A DNA stretch of 64,000 bases from positions 44,803-108,802 of the forward strand of contig NZ_VUYS01000012.1 of the NCBI RefSeq assembly GCF_008389435.1, in the 5' to 3' direction. The position numbers and the translations under genes are program-made. The DNA comes from Candidatus Nitrosocosmicus agrestis (GTDB lineage: Archaea > Thermoproteota > Nitrososphaeria > Nitrososphaerales > Nitrososphaeraceae). Under the pieces are notes generated by a model, which saw nothing but the letters and a program-made list of their open reading frames with translations, did not search any database and was not told where the DNA came from. Positions 7,770-16,847 of the stretch are shown in pieces (within the stretch, counting starts at the first letter, position 1; each line of letters opens with the position of its first letter).

Positions 7770-8564
7770 TTGATAAAAGCATTGTACAAGTGAAATAATA
7801 TTCATCCAATACAAAATGTAGAGAAAGAGATCAGCAACTTGCCATTGTGCATAATTCGCAGTCAAACATTTCCTGATCTTCTTACATCTCCACATCTACA
7901 CAAAGAATGCTTGATTTGTTTTTCCCCTTGTTCAGTTGTAGATAGTCAAAGTACGTAAGAATTTTTAAGTATTTTGGTTATTATTTATTTTATTGTATTT
8001 ACACAGATCATTTTATATTAGAATTTTATAAAACCATGCCATGTTTTCAATTAATTATATTACAATTGGCAATGAACTAGAGTATTGACGATTGAAAAAA
8101 ATGAAGATTAGACTAACGAATGAATCCTATTGTCCTAAACCAGTTCCATAATCTTATGGCCAACCAAACAGCTATGTTTCCACCTAAATTGAAAATGATT
8201 CGGATGACTAGTTCTCGAAGGAGTTGTGATAAATAGTTGATCAAATTATAGTATCATAAAGTCTATTGATGAATTTACTTAAGAATAGTTAAAAGGAAGA
8301 AATGAAATGAAATATTTAAAAAATGTGGGATGGATTTAATCAAATTAAATATTGAAAGTAATAGTGGATTAGAACTTTATGAATCTTCAAAATGCTTGCT
8401 GCAGCCGATAATTTATAATAGTTACAGTGGCAATTGTTAATAGTTATTCTGTGACTTAGGTTACATTTTATCAAAATAGCATTGACTAACTTGATTAATT
8501 ATTGCTTTGCAAATACAAGTATTTCGATTTAGAATATTAAGAAGAGAAAATGAAAATTTTTTCA

Positions 8565-8903
8565 CTATGATTGTTTCAATTCTTCGGTTGGAATCTCTTG
8601 ATCAGCAATGGGTTCAGTTCTCTTCGGAGAATCTATCGCATTTTGAGCCAAACTTATCATTTCTGCAACGTTTGATGGCATGTTTATTTCATTAATTTCT
8701 TTATTAACATCTTTCTTGCTAAGAAGATATTGGTTTGCGAATGAATGACTTATTGACTTTACTTCCGAAAAATCGATTTTTAATTGATAAGAAGGATTAT
8801 GTATGATATCCTTTTCAAAGAAGGAAATAACGCTCTTTCGAATGGCTAAATGAGGAGAAATTGAATCTTTTATTGAAATAATAGGAATATTTGACATATT
8901 CAA
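8565..8903 (-). CDS. STAS-like (DUF4325-type) protein
   Basis: About 112 residues; the first ATG of the frame is at 8897, slightly inside a TTG at 8903, and the ATG is the likelier start. The central segment YQLKIDFSEVKSISHSFANQ followed by YLL matches the STAS-like DUF4325 pattern: a beta strand ending in IDF, then a Ser-rich turn and a helix starting SFANQ. In known cases such small proteins are encoded beside GHKL ATPases and are thought to act as partner-switch components, like anti-anti-sigma factors. Here it lies 56 bases downstream of just such an ATPase gene on the same strand. Archaea have no sigma factors, so the target is unknown. Confidence 0.6.
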   Translation of the reverse strand: MNMSNIPIISIKDSISPHLAIRKSVISFFEKDIIHNPSYQLKIDFSEVKSISHSFANQYLLSKKDVNKEINEINMPSNVAEMISLAQNAIDSPKRTEPIADQEIPTEELKQS

Positions 8904-8959
8904 TGAATAAGACCAACTCGTTATTGAATTTTTATATTTCCAAAGTTTTGCCTATAAAA

Positions 8960-9748
8960 TTACTCCCAAACTAAATTATCAATAAATTTTCCCTTTGGCT
9001 CCATGAATTTGCATCTAGCGCTAATCATGGTACCATTAAGGTGGAAATGAGGATCATTTGGTTTGTGCTTTCTAGGAGGTTTTCTCAGATCTAATATACC
9101 TTTACCTGATATTATTAGAAACTCGCCTTCATATTGATTGGTGCATATATTATATGATGAACGAATTCCTTTCCCTCTACCTGCATCAGGACGGGTTGTT
9201 ACTCCCTTCCAAGCTCTATAGATACAATCCACATCTTCTGGTAATCCTATTCCACTATTTCTAAATACTCTTGGTATTGTTAATCCATCATCGAAAAACG
9301 AAAAGTCCAATAATCCTTGTTGTTTATACTCCTGCGCCATAAAAAAAGCATTTGTAAATTCGGAATGATCATAAATATTGTTTATAAGTTCTTGGAAAAT
9401 ATAAAATAAAGGAGTTGGGTCTGAAAACCTGTCCTTCAGAATATTGTAAATTGAATCCATTTCAGAATCAAAATTTGTATGATCTTCGGGCAACCTCGTC
9501 AATGGAATATAAGTAAACGTAGATCTAGACGAAATATCCTTCTTTATGATGTTTTCAAAATAGGAATGGACATCTTGATTTTCAATAATAATATTTTCTG
9601 AAGGAATATCATTAGTCGTGATAAAATGGTACAAAGGTATAATATGAGTAGGGGTCAGGAAGTCATTCTTGACGATGATTTTACTGTTTTCATTATAATC
9701 TTTCCTAAAATTACAAAAATCCAAATAGGAGTCTAACAGATTCTTCAT
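8960..9748 (-). CDS. GHKL/HATPase-domain protein (anti-sigma-kinase-like)
   Basis: A 262-residue cytoplasmic protein. The C-terminal half has the hallmarks of a histidine-kinase-like ATP-binding fold: N box (QELINNIYDHSE, residues 119-130), G1 box (FFDDGLTIP, 151-159) and a glycine-rich G2 loop (DAGRGKGIRSSYNI, 188-201). There is no phospho-acceptor histidine domain, membrane segment or receiver. The N-terminal 110 residues are unrecognised. This architecture resembles stand-alone anti-sigma-factor-type kinases. Its gene is followed by the STAS-like gene, giving a two-gene module beside a tyrosine recombinase. A signalling or defence role is possible but is inference. Confidence 0.65.
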   Translation of the reverse strand: MKNLLDSYLDFCNFRKDYNENSKIIVKNDFLTPTHIIPLYHFITTNDIPSENIIIENQDVHSYFENIIKKDISSRSTFTYIPLTRLPEDHTNFDSEMDSIYNILKDRFSDPTPLFYIFQELINNIYDHSEFTNAFFMAQEYKQQGLLDFSFFDDGLTIPRVFRNSGIGLPEDVDCIYRAWKGVTTRPDAGRGKGIRSSYNICTNQYEGEFLIISGKGILDLRKPPRKHKPNDPHFHLNGTMISARCKFMEPKGKFIDNLVWE

Positions 9749-9828
9749 GGTTATTTTAATATCCTACGTACTAAAAAATGAATCCATAATACAAAATGGA
9801 CTTTCTTATTTGCAATCTTGAGAAGCAT

Positions 9829-9855
9829 ATCATACCTGCTATGCTTCGGTATGAT
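9829..9855. terminator. Stem-loop between ATPase gene and recombinase gene
   Basis: ATCATACC (9829-9836) pairs with GGTATGAT (9848-9855) around an 11-base loop. It lies in the 137-base gap between the 3' end of the recombinase gene and the 5' end of the ATPase gene, both on the minus strand. It could be a transcription terminator or a recombination-related structure; neither is proven. Confidence 0.35.
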
Positions 9856-9885
9856 GATGATGGAATCATTTTTTCTCCAATTATT

Positions 9886-11100
9886 TCAGATGCCCAATTT
9901 CTCTCTGATCTCTGCTAACTCAAAACTCATTCTGGATAGATCACTCTCTCTTTCTTTGTAATAGTCTACCTGTTTTTGTAAGCGGTGCTCATTTGATATT
10001 GTTAGAAGGTCAACTGCTTTAAGATATTCTTGTAAAATCTCTTCATCCTGGGGCTTGTAATAGACCTTATCTAAGCCTGTTGAATGGCCTACTAGCATTT
10101 CCCTAATTGTCTTGTCTACCTTGGCTCTCTGCATTTGTGTTATTGCAAAAATACGTAAGGAATGACAGGGGTGTAGTTCATGTCTGATTTTGGGTGCTTC
10201 TTTCTGACTCATAGTTTCTGTTGTATGGATTTTTTCTCTGATTCCTAGTTGATGTAATTTATGGATTATAACTTTTTCAGTGATACTACTAGGTAAGATA
10301 GATGTTTTAGATGAGTATAGTGCAGTATTAAGTTGTTTATTGAATTGTCTAATTATTAGAGCTGTATCTCCTGGAATCCAGTTGCCATTTTCATCTATTT
10401 TTAATGATGATTCGCCATGTCTTTTTCTCATGTCCAAATATTCATCAATGGCTTTAGCAGTTTCAGGAGTACAAAATGTAAGATATTTTGATTTAGGTGA
10501 GTTACCATATACTGTTATTTGATAAATAAAGTCTTTTGTTGTATTTGCTATATTCCATCTCTTTAGGTGTTTTAATCTAATATGTGGTAAAGCTCCTACT
10601 CGCATTCCTGTTGAAGCCATTAGTAATACACAGACTCTGCCTCGTTCATCTTGTAATGAGAGTAATTTAGAAATTTCATCTAGATTGTAAGGTCTGTATT
10701 CTTGTTTGTTTTCATGCTCTCCTATGAATTTTGATATTTTTTTTCTATTTATGAGAACGTCATTAATAGTGAAAAAGTGAGAAAGTGCTGCTAGAAAAAG
10801 GGATAAAGAGGAATGGGATAAGCCCTCATTATCTTTCATGAATATCAGATGCTCTATAATGTCTGCCTCTAATTCTTTGGGATTAGTTTGCAGAATTTCA
10901 TCTAGAGTTTTATTTTTGTATTGGGGTAAATTTAAGAATCTGTTTAGGTAAATCGAATATGCATCTTTGGTATATCTTGATCTCAAGGAATTTATAAAAT
11001 TTCGATATGCGAGATGATCCGTTACCTCGGGTCTAATCAGATTAAAAATGCTAGTTGTAAGTGAAGTGGAATTTTTCATAATATCTAGACTGTATAGCAA
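9886..11100 (-). CDS. Tyrosine recombinase / phage-type integrase
   Basis: A 404-residue protein with an N-terminal SAM-like core-binding region (about residues 25-125) and a C-terminal catalytic domain. Catalytic residues are visible in order: Arg167 (STGMRVGALPHIRL), the His-x-x-Arg box His313/Arg316 (CHSLRIFAIT), His339 (LVGHSTG) and the nucleophile Tyr347 or Tyr348 (DKVYYKP). A coiled C-terminal tail of about 45 residues follows. A start at Met8 (MKNST) is an alternative. Such enzymes are abundant in Nitrososphaerales, where they mobilise integrated elements. Its position at one end of the accessory zone suggests it belongs to the element extending to its left; no tRNA or attachment site was identified. 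Confidence 0.85.
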   Translation of the reverse strand: MLYSLDIMKNSTSLTTSIFNLIRPEVTDHLAYRNFINSLRSRYTKDAYSIYLNRFLNLPQYKNKTLDEILQTNPKELEADIIEHLIFMKDNEGLSHSSLSLFLAALSHFFTINDVLINRKKISKFIGEHENKQEYRPYNLDEISKLLSLQDERGRVCVLLMASTGMRVGALPHIRLKHLKRWNIANTTKDFIYQITVYGNSPKSKYLTFCTPETAKAIDEYLDMRKRHGESSLKIDENGNWIPGDTALIIRQFNKQLNTALYSSKTSILPSSITEKVIIHKLHQLGIREKIHTTETMSQKEAPKIRHELHPCHSLRIFAITQMQRAKVDKTIREMLVGHSTGLDKVYYKPQDEEILQEYLKAVDLLTISNEHRLQKQVDYYKERESDLSRMSFELAEIREKLGI

Positions 11101-11218
11101 TATGGTAGCTATTAAATATGCTATATAGAGTGATTAAATACAATTAATAATTTTGAAAATGAGGGGGGTAGCAATAGGTAGATTATTTCACTTTCCTAAA
11201 TAAGCTATAATTAAAATG

Positions 11219-11241
11219 TAAATAAATAAATAAATAAATAA
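11219..11241. repeat. (TAAA)n microsatellite
   Basis: About five and a half tandem TAAA units lie in the intergenic region between the divergent recombinase and EamA genes. Confidence 0.6.
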
Positions 11242-11292
11242 CAACTAGAGTCACACTAAAATAGAAATTATTATTACCATGGGTATGATTAT

Positions 11293-12261
11293 ATGGCTGA
11301 CCTAAAAGTATGGCTCGTTTTAATAATGCTTTGGGTCGTTATAGGATCTACATATATAGGTATAAAAATTTCGATTGATACTATACCTCCCTTTTTAATG
11401 TCAGGAACCAGATATGCATTATCAGGGGGTCTTCTTTTATTGTTGAATTTTCTGATACCTTCCAAAAACTATCTCACTGAAGGGAAGTTAACTCGGGATT
11501 ATAAAATCGGAATCAGATCTAGAATTGTTCAACTATTTGGTAAGAAACAATGGAGGGAAGCATCGATTATTGGAGCCGCTTTGATATTGGGTGGTCAGGG
11601 ACTGTTGACTTGGGGTGAACAATTTCTTTCATCTAGCTTTACCGCCCTGCTATTTTCTACCGTTCCTATTTGGATATTACTGCTGGGAAAGTTCTTATAC
11701 AAAGAAAAGCTAAAGAAATTTACCATACTAGGTGTGGTATTAGGGTCGATTGGTTTTATTATTTTGATATCTCCTACCTTGTTGGCACAATTTGTAGAGA
11801 TCAATTCTTCCAACACGAAGTTTGAATTTGTTGGCATACTTGCATTGATGGTGGCTACCCTTAGTTGGTCAGGGGGATCGTTATATTCTTCAAAAGCAGA
11901 TCTACCAGACAACATATTTATTTCGACCGGTATGATGCTATTTGTAGGCGGACTTCTTTTACTTGTATTAAGTGTTACAACTGGCGAACTCCAGAAATTT
12001 CACGGTGATACAATTTCTAGGAATTCATTTATTTCGTTGATTTATCTCATAACGGTAGGGTCTGCAGGTTGGGTTGGATTTTTTTGGATACTTAGATATA
12101 CTTCTGCAACGCTTGCAAATACATTTGCTTACGTTAGCCCTGTGATTGCCATAATTTTGGGATGGGTTATACTTGATGAGGTTATCACTATTCAGCTAGT
12201 AGTTGCTACTATGATAATAATGATCGGAGTTGTATTGATAGCAAATAGGGGAAAGTTTTGA
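11293..12261 (+). CDS. EamA/DMT-family transporter
   Basis: A 322-residue integral membrane protein with about ten hydrophobic segments arranged as two five-helix halves, typical of the drug/metabolite transporter superfamily. The first half opens with WVVIGSTYIGIKISID and includes a polar insert (about residues 57-85) between helices 2 and 3; the second half includes VATLSWSGGSLYSSK. The sequence style resembles YedA-like members, which export amino acids or other small metabolites; substrate cannot be told from sequence. It starts at ATG 11293 and stands alone, divergent from the recombinase gene. Confidence 0.85.
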   Translation: MADLKVWLVLIMLWVVIGSTYIGIKISIDTIPPFLMSGTRYALSGGLLLLLNFLIPSKNYLTEGKLTRDYKIGIRSRIVQLFGKKQWREASIIGAALILGGQGLLTWGEQFLSSSFTALLFSTVPIWILLLGKFLYKEKLKKFTILGVVLGSIGFIILISPTLLAQFVEINSSNTKFEFVGILALMVATLSWSGGSLYSSKADLPDNIFISTGMMLFVGGLLLLVLSVTTGELQKFHGDTISRNSFISLIYLITVGSAGWVGFFWILRYTSATLANTFAYVSPVIAIILGWVILDEVITIQLVVATMIIMIGVVLIANRGKF

Positions 12262-12797
12262 TTGTCAGACTGACTAGTTTTGTAAATATCTTTCTAATCT
12301 TTGATCTCGAATGACAGTTGTGAGTCAAATTTAGTTAAATGTGATTATGTCTCTAAATGACCAATTGTGGAGTTATTTTCTAACTCGGATACTAGAACAA
12401 TGTCATTTATTCTAAAAATATTTCTTAGAGCATATTATCGGGATGCGTAATAACAAATTAAAAAATTCCATTCTTACTACTAAAAAAACCAAGTCTTGTC
12501 TAATACAAAGCCAAAGAGATGTCATTGTTATTGATGACTTACTGGATGAAAACAAATCAACCCAAATAAAATTACGTCAATACATTGGCTAAATTTCAAA
12601 TGCCTTTGACGTTTAAATTTTATAATATCTATAATGGAGAAGATAGTTTGATGATCGCAAGACTTTGGAGTCGCATCTGTTGTTATAGGTATTAATACTT
12701 AAGTAAATGACAAAATTTTAGAATTGAAATATACTAAGAATATGGATAGCACGATTATTTACTTGGTTTAAAGATAATGTGTATTAATAAAATGCTT
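12262..12797. other. Intergenic region with one weak small frame
   Basis: No clear gene. A 49-codon plus-strand frame at 12443-12592 (starting MRNNKLKNSILTTKKT, with DVIVIDDLLDENK in the middle) could be a remnant of a receiver domain or chance. The remainder is AT-rich with no visible structure. Confidence 0.4.
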
Positions 12798-13613
12798 TTA
12801 ATCTAAAAAGACTGTTCTTAAATTCTCATTTAGATTATTTAAGGTTCTCATGTCTTCTTGATTAATTTGAAAGTCAAATACCTCACTATTTTCTAAAATT
12901 CTATTCTCGCGACTAGATTTAGGAATTACAACCAAATCATGTTGCAAATTCCAACGGATTAGTATCTGTGCAGGACTTTTGTTGTATTTTTTTGAAATTC
13001 TAAGAACTTCATTATGATTTAGTCTTCTTCCCCTAGTCAATGGACTATAAGCTTCGACTTGAATTTTGTTATCTACACAGAACTTTAATAGATCTTTTGA
13101 GTAGTTGAAGGGATGGAATTCCACTTGATTAATTGCAGGTATAATATCGCTATCTTGTATCGTTTCTTGTAATTCATCAATGGAATAATTACTGACTCCT
13201 ATGGCGTTTGCTTTTCCTTCTTTCAATAACTTTATCATGGCTTTCCATGTTTCCTTGATTTTTCCCGCAACTGGCCAGTGTATGAGATACAAATCCACAT
13301 AGGTAAGTCCAAGTCGTTTTAGGCTGGAATCAATAGCATTAAGAGTAGAATCATATCCCTGATCGGTGTTCCAGACCTTTGTTGTTATGAATATGTCTTC
13401 CCTTTTTGAAGAATTATCCTTTAATGCTTTGCCAACATCAACTTCATTACCATATATCTTGGCAGTATCAATGTGTTTATATCCGACCTCTAAAGCATAC
13501 CTAACTGCTCTGACTGTTGGTATGCCCGGGGGAATTTGATAAACTCCTAGTCCGATTCTTGGGATTTGAACTCCATTATTTAATTTCGTAGTAGAGTTGA
13601 GCGAAAAAGACAT
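12798..13613 (-). CDS. Aldo/keto reductase
   Basis: A 271-residue NADPH-dependent oxidoreductase of the AKR superfamily, full length for the 2,5-diketogluconate reductase-like branch. The catalytic tetrad is complete: Asp49 (GYKHIDTAKIYGNE), Tyr54, Lys79 (ITTKVWN) and His112 (LYLIHWPV). The cofactor-binding end is visible in VVIPKSSRENRILEN. The reaction is carbonyl reduction of aldehydes or ketones; the physiological substrate is not evident. It stands alone on the minus strand with no operon partner. The start ATG at 13613 precedes a normal AKR N-terminus (LNNGVQIPRIGLG). Confidence 0.9.
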   Translation of the reverse strand: MSFSLNSTTKLNNGVQIPRIGLGVYQIPPGIPTVRAVRYALEVGYKHIDTAKIYGNEVDVGKALKDNSSKREDIFITTKVWNTDQGYDSTLNAIDSSLKRLGLTYVDLYLIHWPVAGKIKETWKAMIKLLKEGKANAIGVSNYSIDELQETIQDSDIIPAINQVEFHPFNYSKDLLKFCVDNKIQVEAYSPLTRGRRLNHNEVLRISKKYNKSPAQILIRWNLQHDLVVIPKSSRENRILENSEVFDFQINQEDMRTLNNLNENLRTVFLD

Positions 13614-14019
13614 CTATACGAAAGAAATTATCATTAATAGACTTAACCCTATCTATGATAATCGTTGCTTAAAAGACATCAAAAAATTTATTTTTAAGTT
13701 GTAGATTTGAAACCTAAGATCCTTATTGCATTTTGAAAATGCATTTGCGAATGTACTTAAATGTCTTAACCTGTGTGTCTATTTGCTGCTTCTACTGCTT
13801 TGAGGATTAATTCATTGAGCGATTATTCTATGTGACTGAATTCTGTATCTTTTTTGAATACATTAGTGAACTTTTTCTTGCTGCTGAACTGTAATAGAAG
13901 ACTAGGGCAGTAATAGTTTTAATGAATATATGTCTATATACTATATATAGGAATAATGACTCAGGTTATTTTTCTAAAGTTTTATCTTTGAAAGGACTGT
14001 CTTATTCAGCAAAAATTAA
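13614..14019. other. Intergenic region
   Basis: AT-rich divergent spacer between the aldo/keto reductase and carboxypeptidase genes. A TATA-like run (ACTATATATAGG near 13939-13950) lies about 110 bases before the carboxypeptidase ATG. No gene was seen. Confidence 0.4.
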
Positions 14020-15555
14020 TTGACCGATAAAATAGATTGCATCAAAGGTAAGAATAGAATGAGATCCGAGAATCCCCTAATGAATCAAGTCCTTGATGCT
14101 TACAAGCCACTATGGTCTTTAAAACATGCCATCTCTTTAATGAGTTGGGACTTTGAGACATATATGCCCAGACAAGGAACTGAGGATAGGGGCGTAGCCG
14201 ATTCACAACTGCAAATGTTACATAAAGATCTTTTACTAGACAAAGATTTTGTCAGTCTTGTTGAATCGGCAAAAAATCTAGAAAATCTCGGTGACACTGA
14301 GAAAGGTGTAGTGCGAGTACTAGACAGGGAAATTGTAAGACAGATTAAAATACCAAAGGAGTTGACAGAGGCAGAATCTCTTGCTAGAATAAGGGGAAAT
14401 ATGGCTTGGAGGGAAGCTAGATCTAAATCTGATTTTAAGATGTTTGAGCCCTATCTTGAAAATATGGTGGAGATAAAAAAACAGATCGCTGCCAAGAAGG
14501 GATATGAAAAACATCCTTATGATGCGCTTTTAGATGTTTTTGAAGAGCAACTAACTGTAGCCGATATGGATAGAGTTTTTGGGACATTAACACCGCGTAT
14601 TCAACAGATTCTAAAAAAACTCCGAGATTCAAACAGTCCATTTTGCCAAGAGAGTAATCTTACTACAATAAAATATGATATTGAAAAAGTGGATAAACTT
14701 AATCAAGACATTTTAAAACTTTTACAATACGACATGAAGCGATTCCGATTGGATATTTCTACTCATCCTTTTACAGAGACCATGGGTCTTAATGATGTCC
14801 GGATTACTACTAGGTATGAAGGTTCAGACTTCAAAAGGTCGATTTTTAGCACTATTCATGAAGGTGGACATGCACTGTACAATTTACAATGCGACCAATC
14901 TTTGTCTCATACTCCTATTGAAGGTGGAACTTCACTTGGTCTTCATGAATCTCAATCAAGATTTTGGGAAAATATTGTAGGTAGAAGCATACAATTTGTT
15001 CACTTGATAGCGCCTTTGATTAGAGATTACGTTGATCATACAAAACAGGCAACGGATGAAGATTTGTTCTTTTATTTTAATAACGTTAAAGCTGATTACA
15101 TACGAGTCGATGCGGATGAAGTTACATACAATTTACATATAGCAATTAGATATGAAATTGAGAAAAAAATATTCGGTAATGAGCTGAGAGTTAGGGAAAT
15201 TCCTGATTATTGGAACGATAGAATGGAAGATCTTCTTGGAATCAGACCGACAACAGATTCGCAGGGAGTTCTTCAAGACACCCATTGGAGTAGTGGTCTA
15301 TTCGGTTATTTTCCAACCTATACGTTAGGAAACTTAGTTTCGGCTATCATTGCTTCCAAAATGCATAAGGACCTGTCAGAATACGAACAAGATATCCAGA
15401 AAGGAAATTTTGATCCGATTAGAAATTGGTTGAGGTTAAATATACATCAGTATGGTTCTACATACGCTCCAAAAGATCTTCTCGCAAAAAACTTTGGAGA
15501 ATGTTACAACCCGGATTACTTTATTACCTATATAGAGAATAAATACTGTGTTTGA
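14020..15555 (+). CDS. M32-family metallocarboxypeptidase
   Basis: A 511-residue cytoplasmic zinc peptidase that removes C-terminal residues from peptides. The zinc motif HEGGH is at residues 280-284 (STIHEGGHALYN), and the family signature HESQSRFWEN follows about 30 residues later, supplying the third ligand. Conserved blocks DVRITTRY, NNVKADYIRVDADEVTYNLH and GLFGYFPTYTLGN are also present, so the protein appears full length. The frame is open from a TTG at 14020, but the ATG at 14059 would give 498 residues, close to the usual family length of about 500, and may be the true start. It is monocistronic. Confidence 0.9.
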   Translation: MTDKIDCIKGKNRMRSENPLMNQVLDAYKPLWSLKHAISLMSWDFETYMPRQGTEDRGVADSQLQMLHKDLLLDKDFVSLVESAKNLENLGDTEKGVVRVLDREIVRQIKIPKELTEAESLARIRGNMAWREARSKSDFKMFEPYLENMVEIKKQIAAKKGYEKHPYDALLDVFEEQLTVADMDRVFGTLTPRIQQILKKLRDSNSPFCQESNLTTIKYDIEKVDKLNQDILKLLQYDMKRFRLDISTHPFTETMGLNDVRITTRYEGSDFKRSIFSTIHEGGHALYNLQCDQSLSHTPIEGGTSLGLHESQSRFWENIVGRSIQFVHLIAPLIRDYVDHTKQATDEDLFFYFNNVKADYIRVDADEVTYNLHIAIRYEIEKKIFGNELRVREIPDYWNDRMEDLLGIRPTTDSQGVLQDTHWSSGLFGYFPTYTLGNLVSAIIASKMHKDLSEYEQDIQKGNFDPIRNWLRLNIHQYGSTYAPKDLLAKNFGECYNPDYFITYIENKYCV

Positions 15556-15701
15556 ATCCTGACTATTTGTTTGGCACTTGATAATGTCAATCAATTATTG
15601 CTGAGTTTTTTTAGCTTCTAGCATGATGCGACTCAAAATAATTAAAAAGAATTACGATAAGACTATCTAGTTAGTGTTTCTTTAAACAGCATGTGAGATG
15701 A

Positions 15702-16180
15702 CTAGGCTGGATAATGTCCATAGTTAGCCCCTGTGACTTCCTCCACTACTATGTAAACAATGGCAGAAGGCTTGTAATTTCCAGATATGGTACTCAGAAA
15801 CAGTGATCTCCCAATAAATGGAACGGATGCGGAGAGAAATGGTGGTGGATTGATTCCATGTTCCGGAATAATTCTGGATGGCGCACTTAAGATACTAGCA
15901 TCTCCTGCTTCAAACTTGTCTTTTTAAGTGACATTAACGGTGGGATTACTTTTCTGTGACCAAATTCTGATGATGCGAAAATTATTTGCTGGAAATCAGT
16001 ATACTATTCAATAACTAACCTCTAGATTAAAGTAAATGATAGAATACCTTCAAGAGTGGAACTATCATCTCGGTAAGGAAAAATGATTATTGTTTGTTTG
16101 TGCCTATCTTGTTTTGAGAATTCCTGAACTAGTTGTTTTGGTGCCTCATTGACAAGTGGATTGCTGATCTCTTATGGATA
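15702..16180 (-). pseudogene. Decayed secreted or membrane-associated protein
   Basis: The longest piece (about 15704-15930) reads KDKFEAGDASILSAPSRIIP and later GNYKPSAIVYIVVEEVTG to a TAG. Directly upstream, after an in-frame TAA, the same frame gives QKSNPTVNVT. Further upstream another frame gives NEAPKQLVQEFSKQDRHKQT and LEGILSFT. These blocks have clear coding character in one direction but are split by at least two stops and one or more frameshifts. The style resembles extracellular Nitrososphaerales proteins; the exact family is unknown. Confidence 0.5.
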
Positions 16181-16620
16181 AAAAGATGATATATTCTATA
16201 TCTTTTGATTCTGGGTCAAAGAATAAGTTGTATTATTAGATGTCACATTGATTGGATGTCCTAAAACTTTTACTTGATTGATCTCTTTGTATATACCACA
16301 TAACCATAAAGAGAGCGCCATTTAAATTATTGATATGACAAACAAATTATTTTCTTTTCCTTCAGATGAGCTTTAATGAATACACATATGGTACATGGTA
16401 ATTATCCTCATAGATCTGACGTCATGTTTAAACCCTCTTTCATTTTTTTTGATATTGTAATTAAGCAACTGTATTAGGTTTATTGAAGTAATCTATCTAA
16501 ATATTTGACAATTAACTTGTTGGAGGGTTCTCACTTTTGATCATTTATTGTTATAATTAAATATTTTCGATTGTACTATCATATTTAGTTTTATTATTTT
16601 GTTGAATACTTTTAATCACA
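16181..16620. other. Intergenic region
   Basis: AT-rich with no convincing frame; the N-terminal part of the decayed gene to the left may extend into its first 150 bases, but the coding sense is no longer readable. Confidence 0.3.
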
Positions 16621-16731
16621 ATGTATGAGAAACATACCGTGAAATGCAAATCCTGTGGTCAGTTATTTATTTCAAAGGAGGATGAAACTGTTTGGAACAC
16701 CTGTTCCAAGAAATTGGAGAATATAAAGTAG
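16621..16731 (+). CDS. Very small zinc-finger-like protein
   Basis: A 36-residue frame, MYEKHTVKCKSCGQLFISKE and on to TWNTC-like DETVWNTCSKKLENIK, with a CxxC pair (Cys9/Cys12) and a third Cys near residue 28. It lacks one cysteine of a full four-ligand zinc ribbon. Small single-ribbon proteins of this size are common in Nitrososphaerales. It starts at an ATG and is followed by non-coding sequence before the TPM gene. It could be a truncated remnant. Confidence 0.4.
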   Translation: MYEKHTVKCKSCGQLFISKEDETVWNTCSKKLENIK

Positions 16732-16816
16732 GTCATAATAATATAAACCCAAACTTGGCCTGGGATCTTACATTAAAGATTGTTAGACCTTGATTAAATA
16801 GTAATCGATGTCTAAC

Positions 16817-16828
16817 TTTTTTAAATAG
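16817..16828 (+). promoter_or_regulatory. TATA box for the TPM-LemA pair
   Basis: TTTTTTAAATAG lies about 25 bases before the TTG start of the TPM gene. This is the normal distance from TATA box to transcription start in archaea, so it supports an almost leaderless transcript beginning at the chosen start. Confidence 0.45.
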
Positions 16829-16847
16829 ATTTGCTATAGGTATTCAG

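Larger units (their letters stand above)
6237..8564. other. 2.3-kb non-coding region rich in long hairpins
   Basis: No convincing protein-coding frame was found. The region holds at least six inverted repeats, listed separately, several with related sequence (ATACAGG(A/G)TGG left arms, CCA(C/T)CC right arms) and shared downstream motifs. Short T-tracts follow some minor hairpins, for example after GGATATGAATCC near 6829. From 7800 to 8560 nothing distinctive was seen. Confidence 0.6.

Noticed and set aside
6237..7990. CRISPR array in the hairpin-rich region
   Set aside because: Repeats are not of equal length or spacing and the stems differ in sequence; no repeat-spacer regularity.
12443..12592. 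49-codon frame with a DVIVIDD segment like a receiver-domain strand
   Set aside because: Too short and lacking the rest of a receiver; mentioned only as a possible remnant.
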